A stretch of 64,000 nucleotides of DNA, taken from Litorisediminicola beolgyonensis (lineage in GTDB: Bacteria > Pseudomonadota > Alphaproteobacteria > Rhodobacterales > Rhodobacteraceae). A program made the translations under genes and the position numbers. The notes under the pieces were generated by a model. It saw only the letters and a list, made by a program, of their open reading frames with translations. It was not told the DNA's origin and did no database searches. The DNA lies in NCBI RefSeq assembly GCF_042679605.1, contig NZ_JBHTMU010000006.1:79464-143463 (forward strand), read 5' to 3'. Numbering within the stretch: the first letter of the stretch is position 1; every line of letters starts with the position of its first letter. This document shows, in pieces, positions 31,407 through 40,977 of the stretch.

Positions 31407-32138
31407 ATGGCCGACGACGCCCTTTCCCAGACCGCCTTCAAGCGCGTCCTGCTGAAAATTTCCGGCGAGGCGCTGATGGGGGACCAGGGCTACGGGCTGC
31501 ATCCCCCGACGGTCGAGCGGATCGCCCGCGAGGTCAAATCGGTCCACGACATGGGCGTCGAGATCTGCATGGTCATCGGCGGCGGCAACATCTTCCGCGG
31601 GCTTCAGGGCTCCGCCCAGGGGATGGAGCGGACCACCGCCGATTACATGGGCATGCTCGCGACGGTGATGAACGCGCTTGCCATGCAGGCGGCGCTCGAA
31701 GGCCTCGGCGTCTATACCCGCGTGATTTCGGCCATTCCGATGGACCAGGTCTGCGAGCCCTATATCCGCCGCCGCGCGGTGCGCCATCTCGAGAAGAAGC
31801 GCGTCTGCATCTTCGCCGCCGGCACCGGCAACCCCTATTTCACCACCGACACGGCGGCGACGCTGCGCGCCTCGGAAATGGCCTGCGAGGCGATCTTCAA
31901 GGGCACCAAGGTCGACGGCGTCTACGACAGCGATCCGATGGTCAATTCCGACGCTGTGCGCTTCGATCGGATCAGCTATGACGACGTGCTGACCAAGAAT
32001 CTCAAGGTGATGGATGCCTCGGCGATCGCGCTCGCGCGCGACAACAACCTGCCGATCATCGTCTTCTCGCTCGACGAACCGGGGGGCTTCAAGGGCATCC
32101 TCGCGGGCGAGGGCACCTATACCCGCGTCGCGGGCTGA
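31407..32138 (+). CDS. pyrH: UMP kinase
   Basis: Converts UMP to UDP in pyrimidine synthesis. It belongs to the amino-acid-kinase fold, unlike eukaryotic UMP kinases. The 243-residue protein shows [16 protein letters not shown] (phosphate-binding), [24 protein letters not shown] and the C-terminal [23 protein letters not shown] precedes the ATG. It starts the long plus-strand cluster pyrH-frr-uppS-cdsA-dxr-rseP-bamA, the conserved order in many proteobacteria, although rpsB and tsf are not upstream here. Confidence 0.96.
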   Translation: MADDALSQTAFKRVLLKISGEALMGDQGYGLHPPTVERIAREVKSVHDMGVEICMVIGGGNIFRGLQGSAQGMERTTADYMGMLATVMNALAMQAALEGLGVYTRVISAIPMDQVCEPYIRRRAVRHLEKKRVCIFAAGTGNPYFTTDTAATLRASEMACEAIFKGTKVDGVYDSDPMVNSDAVRFDRISYDDVLTKNLKVMDASAIALARDNNLPIIVFSLDEPGGFKGILAGEGTYTRVAG

Positions 32139-32262
32139 GCGCTCCGGGACGCGCTGTCCTCACCGCGCCACAACGGGGAACGAAAACGCAACAGCCGCGC
32201 TTCGCGGTTGAACGCGTGCGGCCGCCCCGGTAGACCATTCTAGCAATCAAGAAAGCGGACCC

Positions 32263-32823
32263 ATGGCTGACGACTTCGAGCTTGATACCGACGATCTGAA
32301 ACGCCGCATGGACGGCGCCATGAGCAATCTCAGGACCGAGTTCGCATCGCTCCGCACCGGCCGCGCGTCGGCCTCGATGCTGGAGCCGGTGATGGTCGAT
32401 GCCTATGGCGCGATGACCCCGATCAACCAGGTGGGCACCGTCAACGTGCCTGAGCCGCGCATGGTCACGATCAACGTCTGGGACAAGGGGCTCGTCGGCA
32501 AGGTCGAGAAGGCGATCCGCGAAAGCGGCCTCGGCATCAACCCGCAGCTCAACGGCACGATCATCATGCTGCCGATCCCCGAGTTGAACGAGGAACGCCG
32601 CCGCGAGTTGACCAAGGTCGCCGGGCAATATGCCGAAAACGCACGCGTCTCGGTGCGCAACGTGCGCCGCGACGGCATGGACCAGATCAAGAAGGCCAAG
32701 GACGGCATGTCCGAGGACGACCAGAAATTCTGGGAAAGCGAAGTGCAGGATCTGACCGACACCTACATCAAGAAGGTCGACGAAGCACTTGAGACCAAAC
32801 AGGAAGAGATCATGCAGGTCTGA
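32263..32823 (+). CDS. frr: Ribosome recycling factor
   Basis: Splits post-termination ribosomes with EF-G. The 186-residue protein is the usual length. Conserved regions include [35 protein letters not shown], the domain II stretch [18 protein letters not shown], and [19 protein letters not shown] near the end. It follows pyrH after 124 bases that hold no further ORF, and uppS follows after 55 bases. Confidence 0.97.
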   Translation: MADDFELDTDDLKRRMDGAMSNLRTEFASLRTGRASASMLEPVMVDAYGAMTPINQVGTVNVPEPRMVTINVWDKGLVGKVEKAIRESGLGINPQLNGTIIMLPIPELNEERRRELTKVAGQYAENARVSVRNVRRDGMDQIKKAKDGMSEDDQKFWESEVQDLTDTYIKKVDEALETKQEEIMQV

Positions 32824-32878
32824 CGGCCTGTCCCGTTCGTTTTAAAGAGTTTTCAGGTCAGGGATAAGGAGGGCGAGC

Positions 32879-33604
32879 ATGCCCAAGGCAATCAACCGGG
32901 GCGCCGGACCGCGCCATGTCGCGATCATCATGGACGGCAACGGCCGCTGGGCGACCCAGCGCGGGCGTCCGCGGCTCTTCGGGCACCAGGCCGGAGCCCG
33001 CCGCGTGCGCGAGATTGTCGAAGCCTGTCCCGATGCGGGCGTCGAGTATCTGACGATCTTCGCCTTCTCGACCGAGAACTGGAAACGCACCCAGACCGAG
33101 GTCGCGGGCCTCATGAGCCTCTTCCGCCGCTACATCACCAAGGAGGCGGCGAGCCTTCGGGCGGAAAACGTGCGGGTCCGCTTCATCGGCGACCGCGTGA
33201 AGCTCGACAAGAAGCTGCGCTGCCTGATGGACGAGCTCGAGGAGATGACGGGGCATTGCACCGGCGTGAATCTCACCATCGCTCTGAACTACGGCGGCCG
33301 CGACGAGGTCGCCCGCGCCACCAAGCGGCTGGCCGAGGATGTCGCCGCCGGACGGCTCGATCCCGCCGAGATCGGCGAAGAGACCCTGCCGCGCTATCTC
33401 GATACCTGCGTGCTGCCCGATCCCGACCTGGTGATCCGCACCAGCGGCGAGGCGCGCATCTCCAACTTCCTGCTCTGGCAGTCCGCCTATGCGGAATACG
33501 AGTTCGTCGACACGCTCTGGCCGGACTTCTGCGCCTCCGAGTTCGAGGCGCTGACCCGCGCCTATGGCCGCCGCGACCGCCGCTACGGTGCCGTGCCCGC
33601 ATGA
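32879..33604 (+). CDS. uppS: Isoprenyl transferase (undecaprenyl diphosphate synthase)
   Basis: Condenses isopentenyl units in cis to make the C55 carrier lipid for peptidoglycan and surface sugars. The 241-residue protein opens with HVAIIMDGNGRWATQRG, where the aspartate binds magnesium. FGHQAGA, TIFAFSTENWKR, LTIALNYGGRDEVARA and the C-terminal DLVIRTSGEARISNFLLWQ match family regions I-V. AAGGAGGG lies just before the ATG, a strong ribosome-binding site. The stop overlaps cdsA (ATGA). Confidence 0.96.
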   Translation: MPKAINRGAGPRHVAIIMDGNGRWATQRGRPRLFGHQAGARRVREIVEACPDAGVEYLTIFAFSTENWKRTQTEVAGLMSLFRRYITKEAASLRAENVRVRFIGDRVKLDKKLRCLMDELEEMTGHCTGVNLTIALNYGGRDEVARATKRLAEDVAAGRLDPAEIGEETLPRYLDTCVLPDPDLVIRTSGEARISNFLLWQSAYAEYEFVDTLWPDFCASEFEALTRAYGRRDRRYGAVPA

Positions 33605-34395
33605 GTGGTTCCAACTGGAACGATCTCGGCGAACGAGTGATGTCCGGGGTCGTTCTGGTCGGCGTCGGAATGGCCGGCGTCTGGATCGGCGGTCTGATCT
33701 TCCACCTCCTCGTGGCGCTCATCTGCGGTGTCATGGTCTGGGAACTGGTCTCGATGCTCGACGACCGGCGCAACCGCTCGGCGCTTCTGCTGGGCGGCTT
33801 CGCCGGTGTGGTGACCTTCGTCGCCATCGAGGTGCCCGGCGGCTGGGCGCTACCGCTGGTGCTCGCCCCGTCGATGCTGGGCTTCGGCCGGATGGAGCGG
33901 GGCGGGGTGACCTATGCCAGCTTCGCGGCCCTGATCCTGCTCGCCGGATACGGAATGATGGCGCTCCGGGATGAATATGGCCTCGTCTGGATGGTCTGGC
34001 TGGTGCTCGTCGTGGTCGCGACCGATATCGCCGGGTATTTCGCCGGACGCTCCATCGGCGGGCCGAAATTCTGGCCGCGGGTCAGCCCGAAGAAGACCTG
34101 GTCCGGCACGGTTGCGGGCTGGATTGCCTCGGCGCTGGTGGGGTGGATCTTCGTCGCGATGACAGGCGCGGGGACTGGGCTCATCGGCCTCTCGATCGCC
34201 GTTTCCATGGCCAGCCAGATCGGTGACATGGCCGAAAGCGCGATCAAGCGTCGGGCCGGGGTCAAGGACAGCTCCAACCTGATCCCGGGTCACGGCGGCC
34301 TTTTCGACCGCTTCGACGGGATGCTCGGGGCGGCGCTCTTCATCCTGATCGCCGGACAGATCGTCGGGTTCCCGCCGGGCGTCGGAGGGCTCTGA
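33601..34395 (+). CDS. cdsA: Phosphatidate cytidylyltransferase
   Basis: Makes CDP-diacylglycerol, the branch point of phospholipid synthesis. The 264-residue polytopic membrane protein has about seven hydrophobic segments and the CDS signature SAIKRRAGVKDSSNLIPG followed by HGGLFDRFDG near the C-terminus. GPKFWPRVSPKKTWSG is also typical. It overlaps uppS by 4 bases and is followed 5 bases later by dxr, so the three are probably translated together. Confidence 0.95.
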   Translation: MSGSNWNDLGERVMSGVVLVGVGMAGVWIGGLIFHLLVALICGVMVWELVSMLDDRRNRSALLLGGFAGVVTFVAIEVPGGWALPLVLAPSMLGFGRMERGGVTYASFAALILLAGYGMMALRDEYGLVWMVWLVLVVVATDIAGYFAGRSIGGPKFWPRVSPKKTWSGTVAGWIASALVGWIFVAMTGAGTGLIGLSIAVSMASQIGDMAESAIKRRAGVKDSSNLIPGHGGLFDRFDGMLGAALFILIAGQIVGFPPGVGGL

Positions 34396-34400
34396 CCCCC

Positions 34401-35576
34401 GTGTCACGTCCGCGTCGCATCTCCGTCCTGGGGGCCACCGGGTCGATCGGGCAGAACACGCTCGATCTGATCGGGCGCGACCGCGAGAGCTACGAGGTCG
34501 TCGCCCTGACCGGCGGCCGCAACATCGCGCAATTGGCTAAGGATGCCAGCGACTTGCGCGCCGAGATTGCCGTAACCGCCCATGAGGACGCGCTGCCCGC
34601 GCTGCGCGAGGCGCTCGCGGGCTCTGGCGTCGAGGCCGCGGCGGGCGAGGCAGCACTGACCGAGGCCGCCTCGCGCCCCGCCGACTGGGTCATGTCGGCC
34701 ATCGTCGGGGCCGCGGGGCTCGCGCCGGGCCTCGCTGCGCTTGAGCAGGGCGCGACGCTGGCGCTCGCGAACAAGGAAAGTATGGTCTGCGCCGGTCCGC
34801 TGGTGATGGCCACTGCCGAGCGGCATGGCGGGCAGGTTCTGCCTGTGGACAGCGAACATTCGGCCGTCTTCCAGGCGCTCATCGGCGAGGACATCTCGGC
34901 GGTCGAGCGGGTGATCATCACCGCGTCGGGCGGGGCGTTCCGCGACTGGCCAGTCGAGCGTCTGGCCGAGGCGACGCCGGAAGAGGCCGCGACCCATCCC
35001 AACTGGGCGATGGGCCAGCGCATCACCATCGACAGCGCGTCCTTGTTCAACAAGGCGCTCGAACTCATTGAAACGCGAGAGTTCTTCGGTCTTGATCCTG
35101 CCCGGATCGAAGCCGTGATCCATCCCGAGTCGATGATCCACGCGCTCGTGGGCTTCTGCGACGGGGGGCTCATGGCCCATGTCGGCCCGCCGGATATGCG
35201 CCATGCCATCGGCTTCGCGCTCCACCATCCAGAGCGCCGCGCCCTTCCGGTGGAACGGCTCGACCTCACCCAGATCGGCCAGTTCACCTTCCGCGCGCCC
35301 GACGAGACGCGCTGGCCCGCGCTCCGCCTCGCGCGCGAGGTCATGGAGGTGCGGGGACTCGCGGGCGCGGTGTTCAACGCCGCCAAGGAAGTGGCGCTCG
35401 ACGCCTTCATCGCGCGCGAGATCAGCTTTCCGCGCATGGCAGGTGTTGTCGAGGAGACGCTTGACCGGATTTCGGCCCGGGGGGGCCATATTGCTGTCGA
35501 GATCAGTCTTGATAACGTGCGGGAGGCTGACCAACTCGCTCGGCAAGAGGCGCGTTTGATCATTGAGCAGGTATAG
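34401..35576 (+). CDS. dxr: 1-deoxy-D-xylulose 5-phosphate reductoisomerase
   Basis: NADPH-dependent, committed step of the MEP isoprenoid pathway that supplies uppS and miaA substrates; target of fosmidomycin. The 391-residue protein starts at GTG 34401. It shows the nucleotide motif LGATGSIGQNTLDLI, ALANKESMVCAG, the metal-binding PVDSEHSAVFQAL, ASGGAFRDWP, and HPNWAMGQRITIDSASLFNK. All expected Dxr motifs are present. It sits between cdsA and rseP as in E. coli-type envelope clusters. Confidence 0.96.
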   Translation: MSRPRRISVLGATGSIGQNTLDLIGRDRESYEVVALTGGRNIAQLAKDASDLRAEIAVTAHEDALPALREALAGSGVEAAAGEAALTEAASRPADWVMSAIVGAAGLAPGLAALEQGATLALANKESMVCAGPLVMATAERHGGQVLPVDSEHSAVFQALIGEDISAVERVIITASGGAFRDWPVERLAEATPEEAATHPNWAMGQRITIDSASLFNKALELIETREFFGLDPARIEAVIHPESMIHALVGFCDGGLMAHVGPPDMRHAIGFALHHPERRALPVERLDLTQIGQFTFRAPDETRWPALRLAREVMEVRGLAGAVFNAAKEVALDAFIAREISFPRMAGVVEETLDRISARGGHIAVEISLDNVREADQLARQEARLIIEQV

Positions 35577-35594
35577 GGGATCGTTCTTTTGGAT

Positions 35595-36932
35595 ATGGTA
35601 TCGCTGATTCCGCAATTCGGCGGGTTTCTCTGGACGGTTCTGGCCTTCGTGGTCGCGTTGTCTGTCATCGTCGCGGTGCACGAATACGGCCATTACATCG
35701 TCGGCCGCTGGTCGGGCATCCATGCCGAGGTCTTCTCGCTCGGCTTCGGCCCGGTCCTGTTCTCGCGCACCGACAAGCACGGCACCGTCTGGCAATTCGC
35801 CCTTCTGCCCTTCGGCGGCTTCGTGAAATTCAAGGGCGATGCAAACGCATCCGGAGGGGCGGACGAGACCGTGATGGACGCGCTCTCGGAGAGCGAGGCG
35901 CGTCGCACCATGAACGGCGCTCCGCTCTGGGCACGCGCCCTGACGGTCGCGGCGGGTCCGGTCTTCAACTTCATCCTGTCCTTCTTCGTCTTCGCAGGCA
36001 TCTTCATGCTGCAGGGCCAGACCTCCGATCCGCTGACGGTCGGCGAGCTGCGCGCCCTGCCGGTCGAGCAGCCGCTCGAGGAAGGCGACGTCATCCTGTC
36101 GATCGGCGGGATCGAGCCCACTTCGGTCAACAATCCCGATGTGCGCGGCTACTTCCCGACGCCGGTGCCGCTCGAGCCGCGGCTCGACTACGTGGTCCTG
36201 CGCGACGGAGAAGAGCAGAGCTTCACCGGCCCCTATCCCTTCCCGCCGCTGATCACCAACGTGGTGCCGCGCTCGGCCGCCTCCGATGCCGGGCTGGAAC
36301 CGGGCGACGCGATCCTGGCCATCGACGGTCAGGACATCTTCGCCTTCAGCCAGCTTCGCGACGCCGTCGAGGGATCGGAAGGCGCGGCGCTGCCGCTCGA
36401 GATCTGGCGCGGTGGCGAGACGCTCGACCTGAGCTTGCAGCCCAAGCGCACCGACGAGCCGCAGCCCGATGGCTCCTACCGCACCGTCTACCGGATCGGC
36501 GTCACGGGGGGCATCTACTTCGATCCCGCCACCGAGTTCCCGGGCGTACTCGCCTCGATGACCGGCGCGGTGTCGCAGACCTGGGCGATCATCACCGGCT
36601 CGCTTTCGGCGATGGGGCATATCATCACCGGCGCGATCTCGACCTGCAACCTGTCGGGCCCGATCGGCATTGCCGAGACCTCGGCGGACATGGCGAGCCA
36701 GGGCACGCAGAGCTTCATCTGGTTCATCGCGGTCCTCTCGACAGCGGTCGGCCTGCTGAACCTCTTCCCAGTGCCGGTGCTCGACGGTGGCCATCTGTGT
36801 TTCTTCGCCTATGAGGCCGTCGCGGGTCGCAAACCCTCGGACCGGGCGCTGAAATTCCTGATGACGGTGGGCCTGACGCTGGTGCTCGGCCTGATGATCT
36901 TCTCGCTCTCGAACGACATCTTCTGCCCGTAA
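35595..36932 (+). CDS. rseP: RseP-type site-2 intramembrane metalloprotease
   Basis: Cleaves anti-sigma factors within the membrane during envelope stress signalling. The 445-residue protein starts at ATG 35595, two codons after a possible TTG. Transmembrane helix 1 carries the zinc motif HEYGH and the last core helix carries NLFPVPVLDGGHLCF, supplying the third ligand aspartate. A PDZ-like region covers about 140-300 (PRSAASDAGLEPGDAILAI). FNFILSFFVFAGIFML is the second helix. It lies between dxr and bamA, the conserved order. Confidence 0.95.
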   Translation: MVSLIPQFGGFLWTVLAFVVALSVIVAVHEYGHYIVGRWSGIHAEVFSLGFGPVLFSRTDKHGTVWQFALLPFGGFVKFKGDANASGGADETVMDALSESEARRTMNGAPLWARALTVAAGPVFNFILSFFVFAGIFMLQGQTSDPLTVGELRALPVEQPLEEGDVILSIGGIEPTSVNNPDVRGYFPTPVPLEPRLDYVVLRDGEEQSFTGPYPFPPLITNVVPRSAASDAGLEPGDAILAIDGQDIFAFSQLRDAVEGSEGAALPLEIWRGGETLDLSLQPKRTDEPQPDGSYRTVYRIGVTGGIYFDPATEFPGVLASMTGAVSQTWAIITGSLSAMGHIITGAISTCNLSGPIGIAETSADMASQGTQSFIWFIAVLSTAVGLLNLFPVPVLDGGHLCFFAYEAVAGRKPSDRALKFLMTVGLTLVLGLMIFSLSNDIFCP

Positions 36933-37274
36933 GCGCGGGCCCGGTGTGAGCCGGGCCTCACGCGGGTTCTCCCGCAGGTAGGAGGGGCGAAAAGCCTCTC
37001 CTTCGCGCGTATCGGCGGAGGCGATGCTCGCCTCCGCCAAGACATGCCTCGGAACCGGAGATGTGCCCGGCCGAGCCATGAGCGGTTCTCTGCTGGTCCG
37101 CCCCCAACGACAGGTATCGACCCTCGTACCTGCCTGAGATCCGGCCTGGCAGGGGCTGATACGCTTGCATGTGCCAGCACCCGCATCGGCATCGCGCCGC
37201 CCCGCATTTGCCAAAACTTTGCCCGAATCCGGCGTTAGGCATGGCACTGGAACCTCAAGGAAAGGGCCCAAGAC
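36933..37274 (+). other. Gene-free stretch between rseP and the small ORF before bamA
   Basis: 342 bases with no ORF I can support. It begins with a GC hairpin (GGCCCGG / CCGGGCC near 36938-36958) without a T-run, then several short GC-rich inverted repeats (for example GGCGGAGG with CCTCCGCC near 37012-37037). It may carry an internal promoter for bamA. Confidence 0.5.
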
Positions 37275-37400
37275 ATGCAGACCATCACTCACGGCGCACG
37301 CGGACTTCAGCTGATCTGGAGGCTCAACACCGACCGTCTGCTCTTCGTGGGCACGCTCGGTGCGGCCCTGATGATCGGCGCGGCTCTCAGCTCGCTTTGA
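37275..37400 (+). CDS. Possible 41-residue membrane peptide upstream of bamA
   Basis: ATG 37275 to TGA 37398-37400 encodes MQTITHGARGLQLIWRLNTD followed by a hydrophobic segment (LLFVGTLGAALMIGAAL) ending SSL. One transmembrane helix with a positively charged N-terminal side predicts N-in topology. AAGGAAAGG lies upstream at a slightly long distance. Nothing similar is known to me. It could be a real small protein or a chance ORF, and the hydrophobic profile is the main support. Confidence 0.5.
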   Translation: MQTITHGARGLQLIWRLNTDRLLFVGTLGAALMIGAALSSL

Positions 37401-37542
37401 CGCTCGTGCAGGCCGCGCACAGCCCCTGCACGTGACACCCCCGCCACGACCCTTCGCGCTGCCCGCGCGGAGGTTTGACTAGGCCCGTCAATCCCGATAC
37501 TGGACTCGCCCAAGGGACCAGAGAAAAAAGGGATGAGCGGGC

Positions 37543-39885
37543 ATGTCGGACAGCATCTTCGGAGGCCGCTCCGGCCTCGGCCGGGCCAGCAGATCGGCCA
37601 CCGCGCTGGCGCTGATCCTCGCTCTTGCCGCCACCACCCTTCCAAACGGCGTCGTCGCCCAATCCTATTCCTTCTCGAACGTCTCGATCGAGGGCAACCA
37701 GCGCGTCGAACCGGGCACGATCCTCTCCTATGCGGGCATCGCGCGCGGTCAGACCGTGTCGGCCGGCGAGTTGAACTCGGCTTATCAGCGCATTCAGGAG
37801 TCGGGCCTCTTCGAGAGCGTCGAGATCGTTCCGCAGGGCAACACCCTGGTGATCCGCGTCGTCGAGTACCCGACGATCAACACCATCGCGGTCGAGGGCA
37901 ACAGCCGCATCTCCGACGAAGACCTGCAGCCGGTGATCCAGTCGCAATCGCGCCGGGTCTTTTCGCCGACGCAGGCCGAGGCCGACGCCAACGCGATCGC
38001 CGAGGCCTATGTCGCGCAGGGCCGCATCTCGGCGCGCGTCCAGCCGCGGGTGATCCGCCGCTCCGACAATCGCGTCGACCTGGTCTTCGAGGTGTTCGAG
38101 GGCGGGGTGGTCGAGGTCGAGCGCATCGCCTTCAACGGCAACCGCGCCTTCTCGGATCGCCGCCTGCGCCGCGCCATCGAGACCCGCCAGGCGGGCCTTC
38201 TGAGGGCCTTCGTCACCCGTGACAGCCTTGTCGAGGATCGCCTGCAATTCGACCAGCAGCTTCTGCGCGACTTCTACGCCTCGCGCGGCTTCGTCGATTT
38301 CCGGGTGCTCGGCGTCAATGCCGAGCTGACCGAGGAGCGCGACGCCTTCTTCGTGACCTTCAACATCGAGGAAGGCCAGCAATTCAAGGTCGGCAACGTC
38401 TCGGTCGTCTCGGATATGCCGGGGGTCGATCCCGATGCTTTCCAGCGCGCCATCAAGATGCGCAGCGGCCAGGTCTACAGCCCGAGCGCCGTCGAGACCG
38501 ACATCGCACGCCTCGAGCGCATGGCGATCCGCGAGGGTCTCGATTTCGTCCGGGTCGAGCCGCGCATCGATCGCAACGACCGCGATGTCACGCTCGACGT
38601 GACCTACCAGCTGACCCGCGGCCCTCGTATCTTCGTCGAGCGCATCGACATCGAGGGCAACACCACCACGCTCGACCGCGTCGTGCGCCGCCAGTTCGAC
38701 ACCGTCGAGGGCGATCCGTTCAACCCGCGCGAAATCCGCGCCGCCGCCGAGCGCATTCGCGCGCTGGGCTTCTTCTCGGATGCCGAGGTCGATGCCCGCG
38801 AAGGCTCGACCCCGCAGCAGGTGGTCGTCGATGTCGACGTGACCGAGCAGCCGACCGGCTCGATCAGCTTCGGCGGCAACTACTCGACCAATTCCGGCTT
38901 CGGCGCCGCGATCTCCTTCTCCGAGCGCAACTTCCTCGGCCGGGGCCAGCAGCTGTCGCTGGGCGTCAACACCGCCTCGGACAACTCGCGCTACTTCTTC
39001 CGCTTCACCGAGCCCGCGCTTCTCGGTCGCGACGTCGCCTTTGGCCTGAACCTCAGCTACTACGAGTCCGAGCAGGACAACGCGCGCTACAACACCAAGG
39101 TGGGCACTCTCTCGCCGTCGCTGACCTTCCCGCTGAACGACAGCTCGCGCCTGCAACTGCGCTACACGCTGCAATCGACCGACCTGTCGATCCCCGACGG
39201 CTCGATCGACGAGACCGGCGAACTGGTCAAGGCCGAGGCCGAGCGCGGCAAGCTCATCGAAAGCTCGATCGGCTACACCTTCAGCTACGACACCCGCCGC
39301 ACCGGGCTGGATCCCGACGCGGGCGTGCTTCTGGAATTCGGTCAGGATTTCGGCGGGCTCGGCGGCGATACCGAGTTCGTCAAGACCACCGCGCGCGCGG
39401 TCGCGCAGCGGCTTGCCTTCAACGAGGACGTGACGCTGCGCGCCACGGTCGAGGCCGGCGCGGTCAACTACTCCGGCGATGGCAGCCGGGTGACCGACCG
39501 CTTCTTCCTCGGCTCCAGCCTGATGCGCGGCTTCGAGCCCGGCGGCATCGGCCCGCGGGAATACAACGATGCGGCGGATGTGGATGACGCGCTTGGCGGC
39601 AATTACTTCGCCGTCGCCCGGCTCGAGGCCGAGTTCCCGCTGGGCTTTGCCGAGGAATACGGCATCCGCGGAGGTCTCTTCTACGATGTCGGCAATCTCT
39701 GGGGGCTCGACAAGACAAACTCGGACGTCCTCTACGAGGATGGCGCATGGCGGCAGGTCGTCGGCGCCGCGCTTCTCTGGGACACGCCGCTCGGTCCGCT
39801 GCGCTTCAACTTCACCGAGACCCTCCAGAAGGAAGATCGCGACAAGGACCAGAACTTCGAGCTGACGATCCAGACGGATTTCTGA
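37543..39885 (+). CDS. bamA: Outer membrane protein assembly factor BamA
   Basis: Core of the machine that inserts beta-barrel proteins into the outer membrane. The 780-residue precursor has a signal peptide ending GVVAQ, five POTRA domains (about 45-430) with typical VEGNxR starts (VSIEGNQRV, IAVEGNSRI, IAFNGNRAF, IDIEGNTTT), then a 16-strand barrel. The barrel-tip motif is MRGFEPGGIGPRE, and the chain ends in phenylalanine (QTDF), as required for BAM recognition. It is followed with one-base overlap by the OmpH/Skp gene. Confidence 0.96.
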   Translation: MSDSIFGGRSGLGRASRSATALALILALAATTLPNGVVAQSYSFSNVSIEGNQRVEPGTILSYAGIARGQTVSAGELNSAYQRIQESGLFESVEIVPQGNTLVIRVVEYPTINTIAVEGNSRISDEDLQPVIQSQSRRVFSPTQAEADANAIAEAYVAQGRISARVQPRVIRRSDNRVDLVFEVFEGGVVEVERIAFNGNRAFSDRRLRRAIETRQAGLLRAFVTRDSLVEDRLQFDQQLLRDFYASRGFVDFRVLGVNAELTEERDAFFVTFNIEEGQQFKVGNVSVVSDMPGVDPDAFQRAIKMRSGQVYSPSAVETDIARLERMAIREGLDFVRVEPRIDRNDRDVTLDVTYQLTRGPRIFVERIDIEGNTTTLDRVVRRQFDTVEGDPFNPREIRAAAERIRALGFFSDAEVDAREGSTPQQVVVDVDVTEQPTGSISFGGNYSTNSGFGAAISFSERNFLGRGQQLSLGVNTASDNSRYFFRFTEPALLGRDVAFGLNLSYYESEQDNARYNTKVGTLSPSLTFPLNDSSRLQLRYTLQSTDLSIPDGSIDETGELVKAEAERGKLIESSIGYTFSYDTRRTGLDPDAGVLLEFGQDFGGLGGDTEFVKTTARAVAQRLAFNEDVTLRATVEAGAVNYSGDGSRVTDRFFLGSSLMRGFEPGGIGPREYNDAADVDDALGGNYFAVARLEAEFPLGFAEEYGIRGGLFYDVGNLWGLDKTNSDVLYEDGAWRQVVGAALLWDTPLGPLRFNFTETLQKEDRDKDQNFELTIQTDF

Positions 39886-40448
39886 TGCGGATGCGCATCG
39901 CGCTGGCCGCGGCGCTTCTTGCCCTGGCGCTCCCGGGACATGCCGGGGCGCAGCAGCAACCGGCTCCGATCGCACCGGGGCCGAGCGCGATCCTGACGAT
40001 CGAGCCTGACCGGTTTTACGCCGAAAGCGCCTTTGGCGCGCGGGTCAGCCGCGAGATCGAGGCCGAGGGGCAGGCCATCGCCGCCGAGAACCGCCGGATC
40101 GAGGCCGATCTGACCGAGGAAGAGCGCCGCCTCACCGAAGAGCGCGACCGTGTGCCGGCCGACGAGTTCCGCGCGCTTGCCGATGCGTTCGACGAGAAGG
40201 TGCAGTCGCTGCGCCAGACCCAGGACGCCAAGGCCCGCGCGCTCGGCACCCGCTCGGAAGAGGAGCGGAGGCGCTTTCTCGACGCTGCCCAGCCGGTGCT
40301 GACCCGGCTTCTCGCGGATCGCGGCGCGGCGATGATCCTCGACCGGCGCTCGGTCTTCTTCTCGCTCGCGACCACGGATGTCACGGACGCGGCCATCGCG
40401 CGCGTCAACGCGGCCTTCGGCGACGGCAGCGCGCTTCCCGAAAACTGA
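39885..40448 (+). CDS. OmpH/Skp family periplasmic chaperone
   Basis: A 187-residue exported protein that probably holds unfolded outer-membrane proteins for BamA. It starts at 39885 within the bamA stop (TGATG). A signal peptide ([22 protein letters not shown]) is followed by a short beta segment ([19 protein letters not shown]) and a long charged coiled coil (about 55-135), the hallmark of Skp trimers. It carries conserved positions for the family but is fairly divergent, so I leave the symbol open. Position between bamA and fabZ agrees with skp. Confidence 0.86.
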   Translation: MRMRIALAAALLALALPGHAGAQQQPAPIAPGPSAILTIEPDRFYAESAFGARVSREIEAEGQAIAAENRRIEADLTEEERRLTEERDRVPADEFRALADAFDEKVQSLRQTQDAKARALGTRSEEERRRFLDAAQPVLTRLLADRGAAMILDRRSVFFSLATTDVTDAAIARVNAAFGDGSALPEN

Positions 40449-40515
40449 GCGCGCTTGCCTGAGCGGGCGGCGGTTGCTAGGCAGACCGGATACTGCCCGC
40501 CAAGAAGGACGAGAC

Positions 40516-40977
40516 ATGGCCGATACGCCCACCAGCGCCGACATTCAGCTTATCCAGCGGATTCTGCCGCATCGTTATCCGTTCCTGCTCGTCGACCGGG
40601 TCGAGGAGATCGACGGCACGAAAAGCGCGGTGGGCCTCAAGAACGTCACCATGAACGAGCCGCATTTCCAGGGCCATTTCCCCGGCACTCCGATCATGCC
40701 CGGCGTCACCATCGTCGAGGCGATGGCGCAGACCGCCGCCGTCATGGTCGGCGTGACGATGGAGCTGCAGGACAAGGAGATGCTGATCTATTTCATGGGC
40801 ATCGACGGCTGCAAGTTCCGCCGCAAGGTGATCCCGGGCGACCAGCTCCGGATGGAGCTCGAGACGCTGCGCGGCAAGCCCGGCGGCAAGGTCTGGAAGT
40901 TCCGCGGCCGTGCCACGGTCGGCGGCGAGATGGCCTGCGAAGCCGAGTTCACCGCGATGATGGACCTGCCCGCGTGA
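40516..40977 (+). CDS. fabZ: 3-hydroxyacyl-ACP dehydratase FabZ
   Basis: Removes water from 3-hydroxyacyl-ACP in fatty-acid elongation, balancing use of the same acyl-ACP by LpxA. The 153-residue hot-dog-fold protein contains [14 protein letters not shown], the catalytic [19 protein letters not shown] with His and Glu, and [17 protein letters not shown]. Its TGA overlaps the lpxA GTG (GTGA). AAGGAC precedes the ATG. The usual lpxD is missing between the Skp gene and fabZ. Confidence 0.97.
   Translation: MADTPTSADIQLIQRILPHRYPFLLVDRVEEIDGTKSAVGLKNVTMNEPHFQGHFPGTPIMPGVTIVEAMAQTAAVMVGVTMELQDKEMLIYFMGIDGCKFRRKVIPGDQLRMELETLRGKPGGKVWKFRGRATVGGEMACEAEFTAMMDLPA

Noticed and set aside
34404..37292. 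A 962-codon minus-strand frame opposite dxr and rseP
   Set aside because: Both sense genes carry all their catalytic motifs. The antisense product is Arg/His-rich with no domain.
37387..39975. An 862-codon minus-strand frame opposite bamA
   Set aside because: bamA is unambiguous on the plus strand. The antisense sequence shows no family features.
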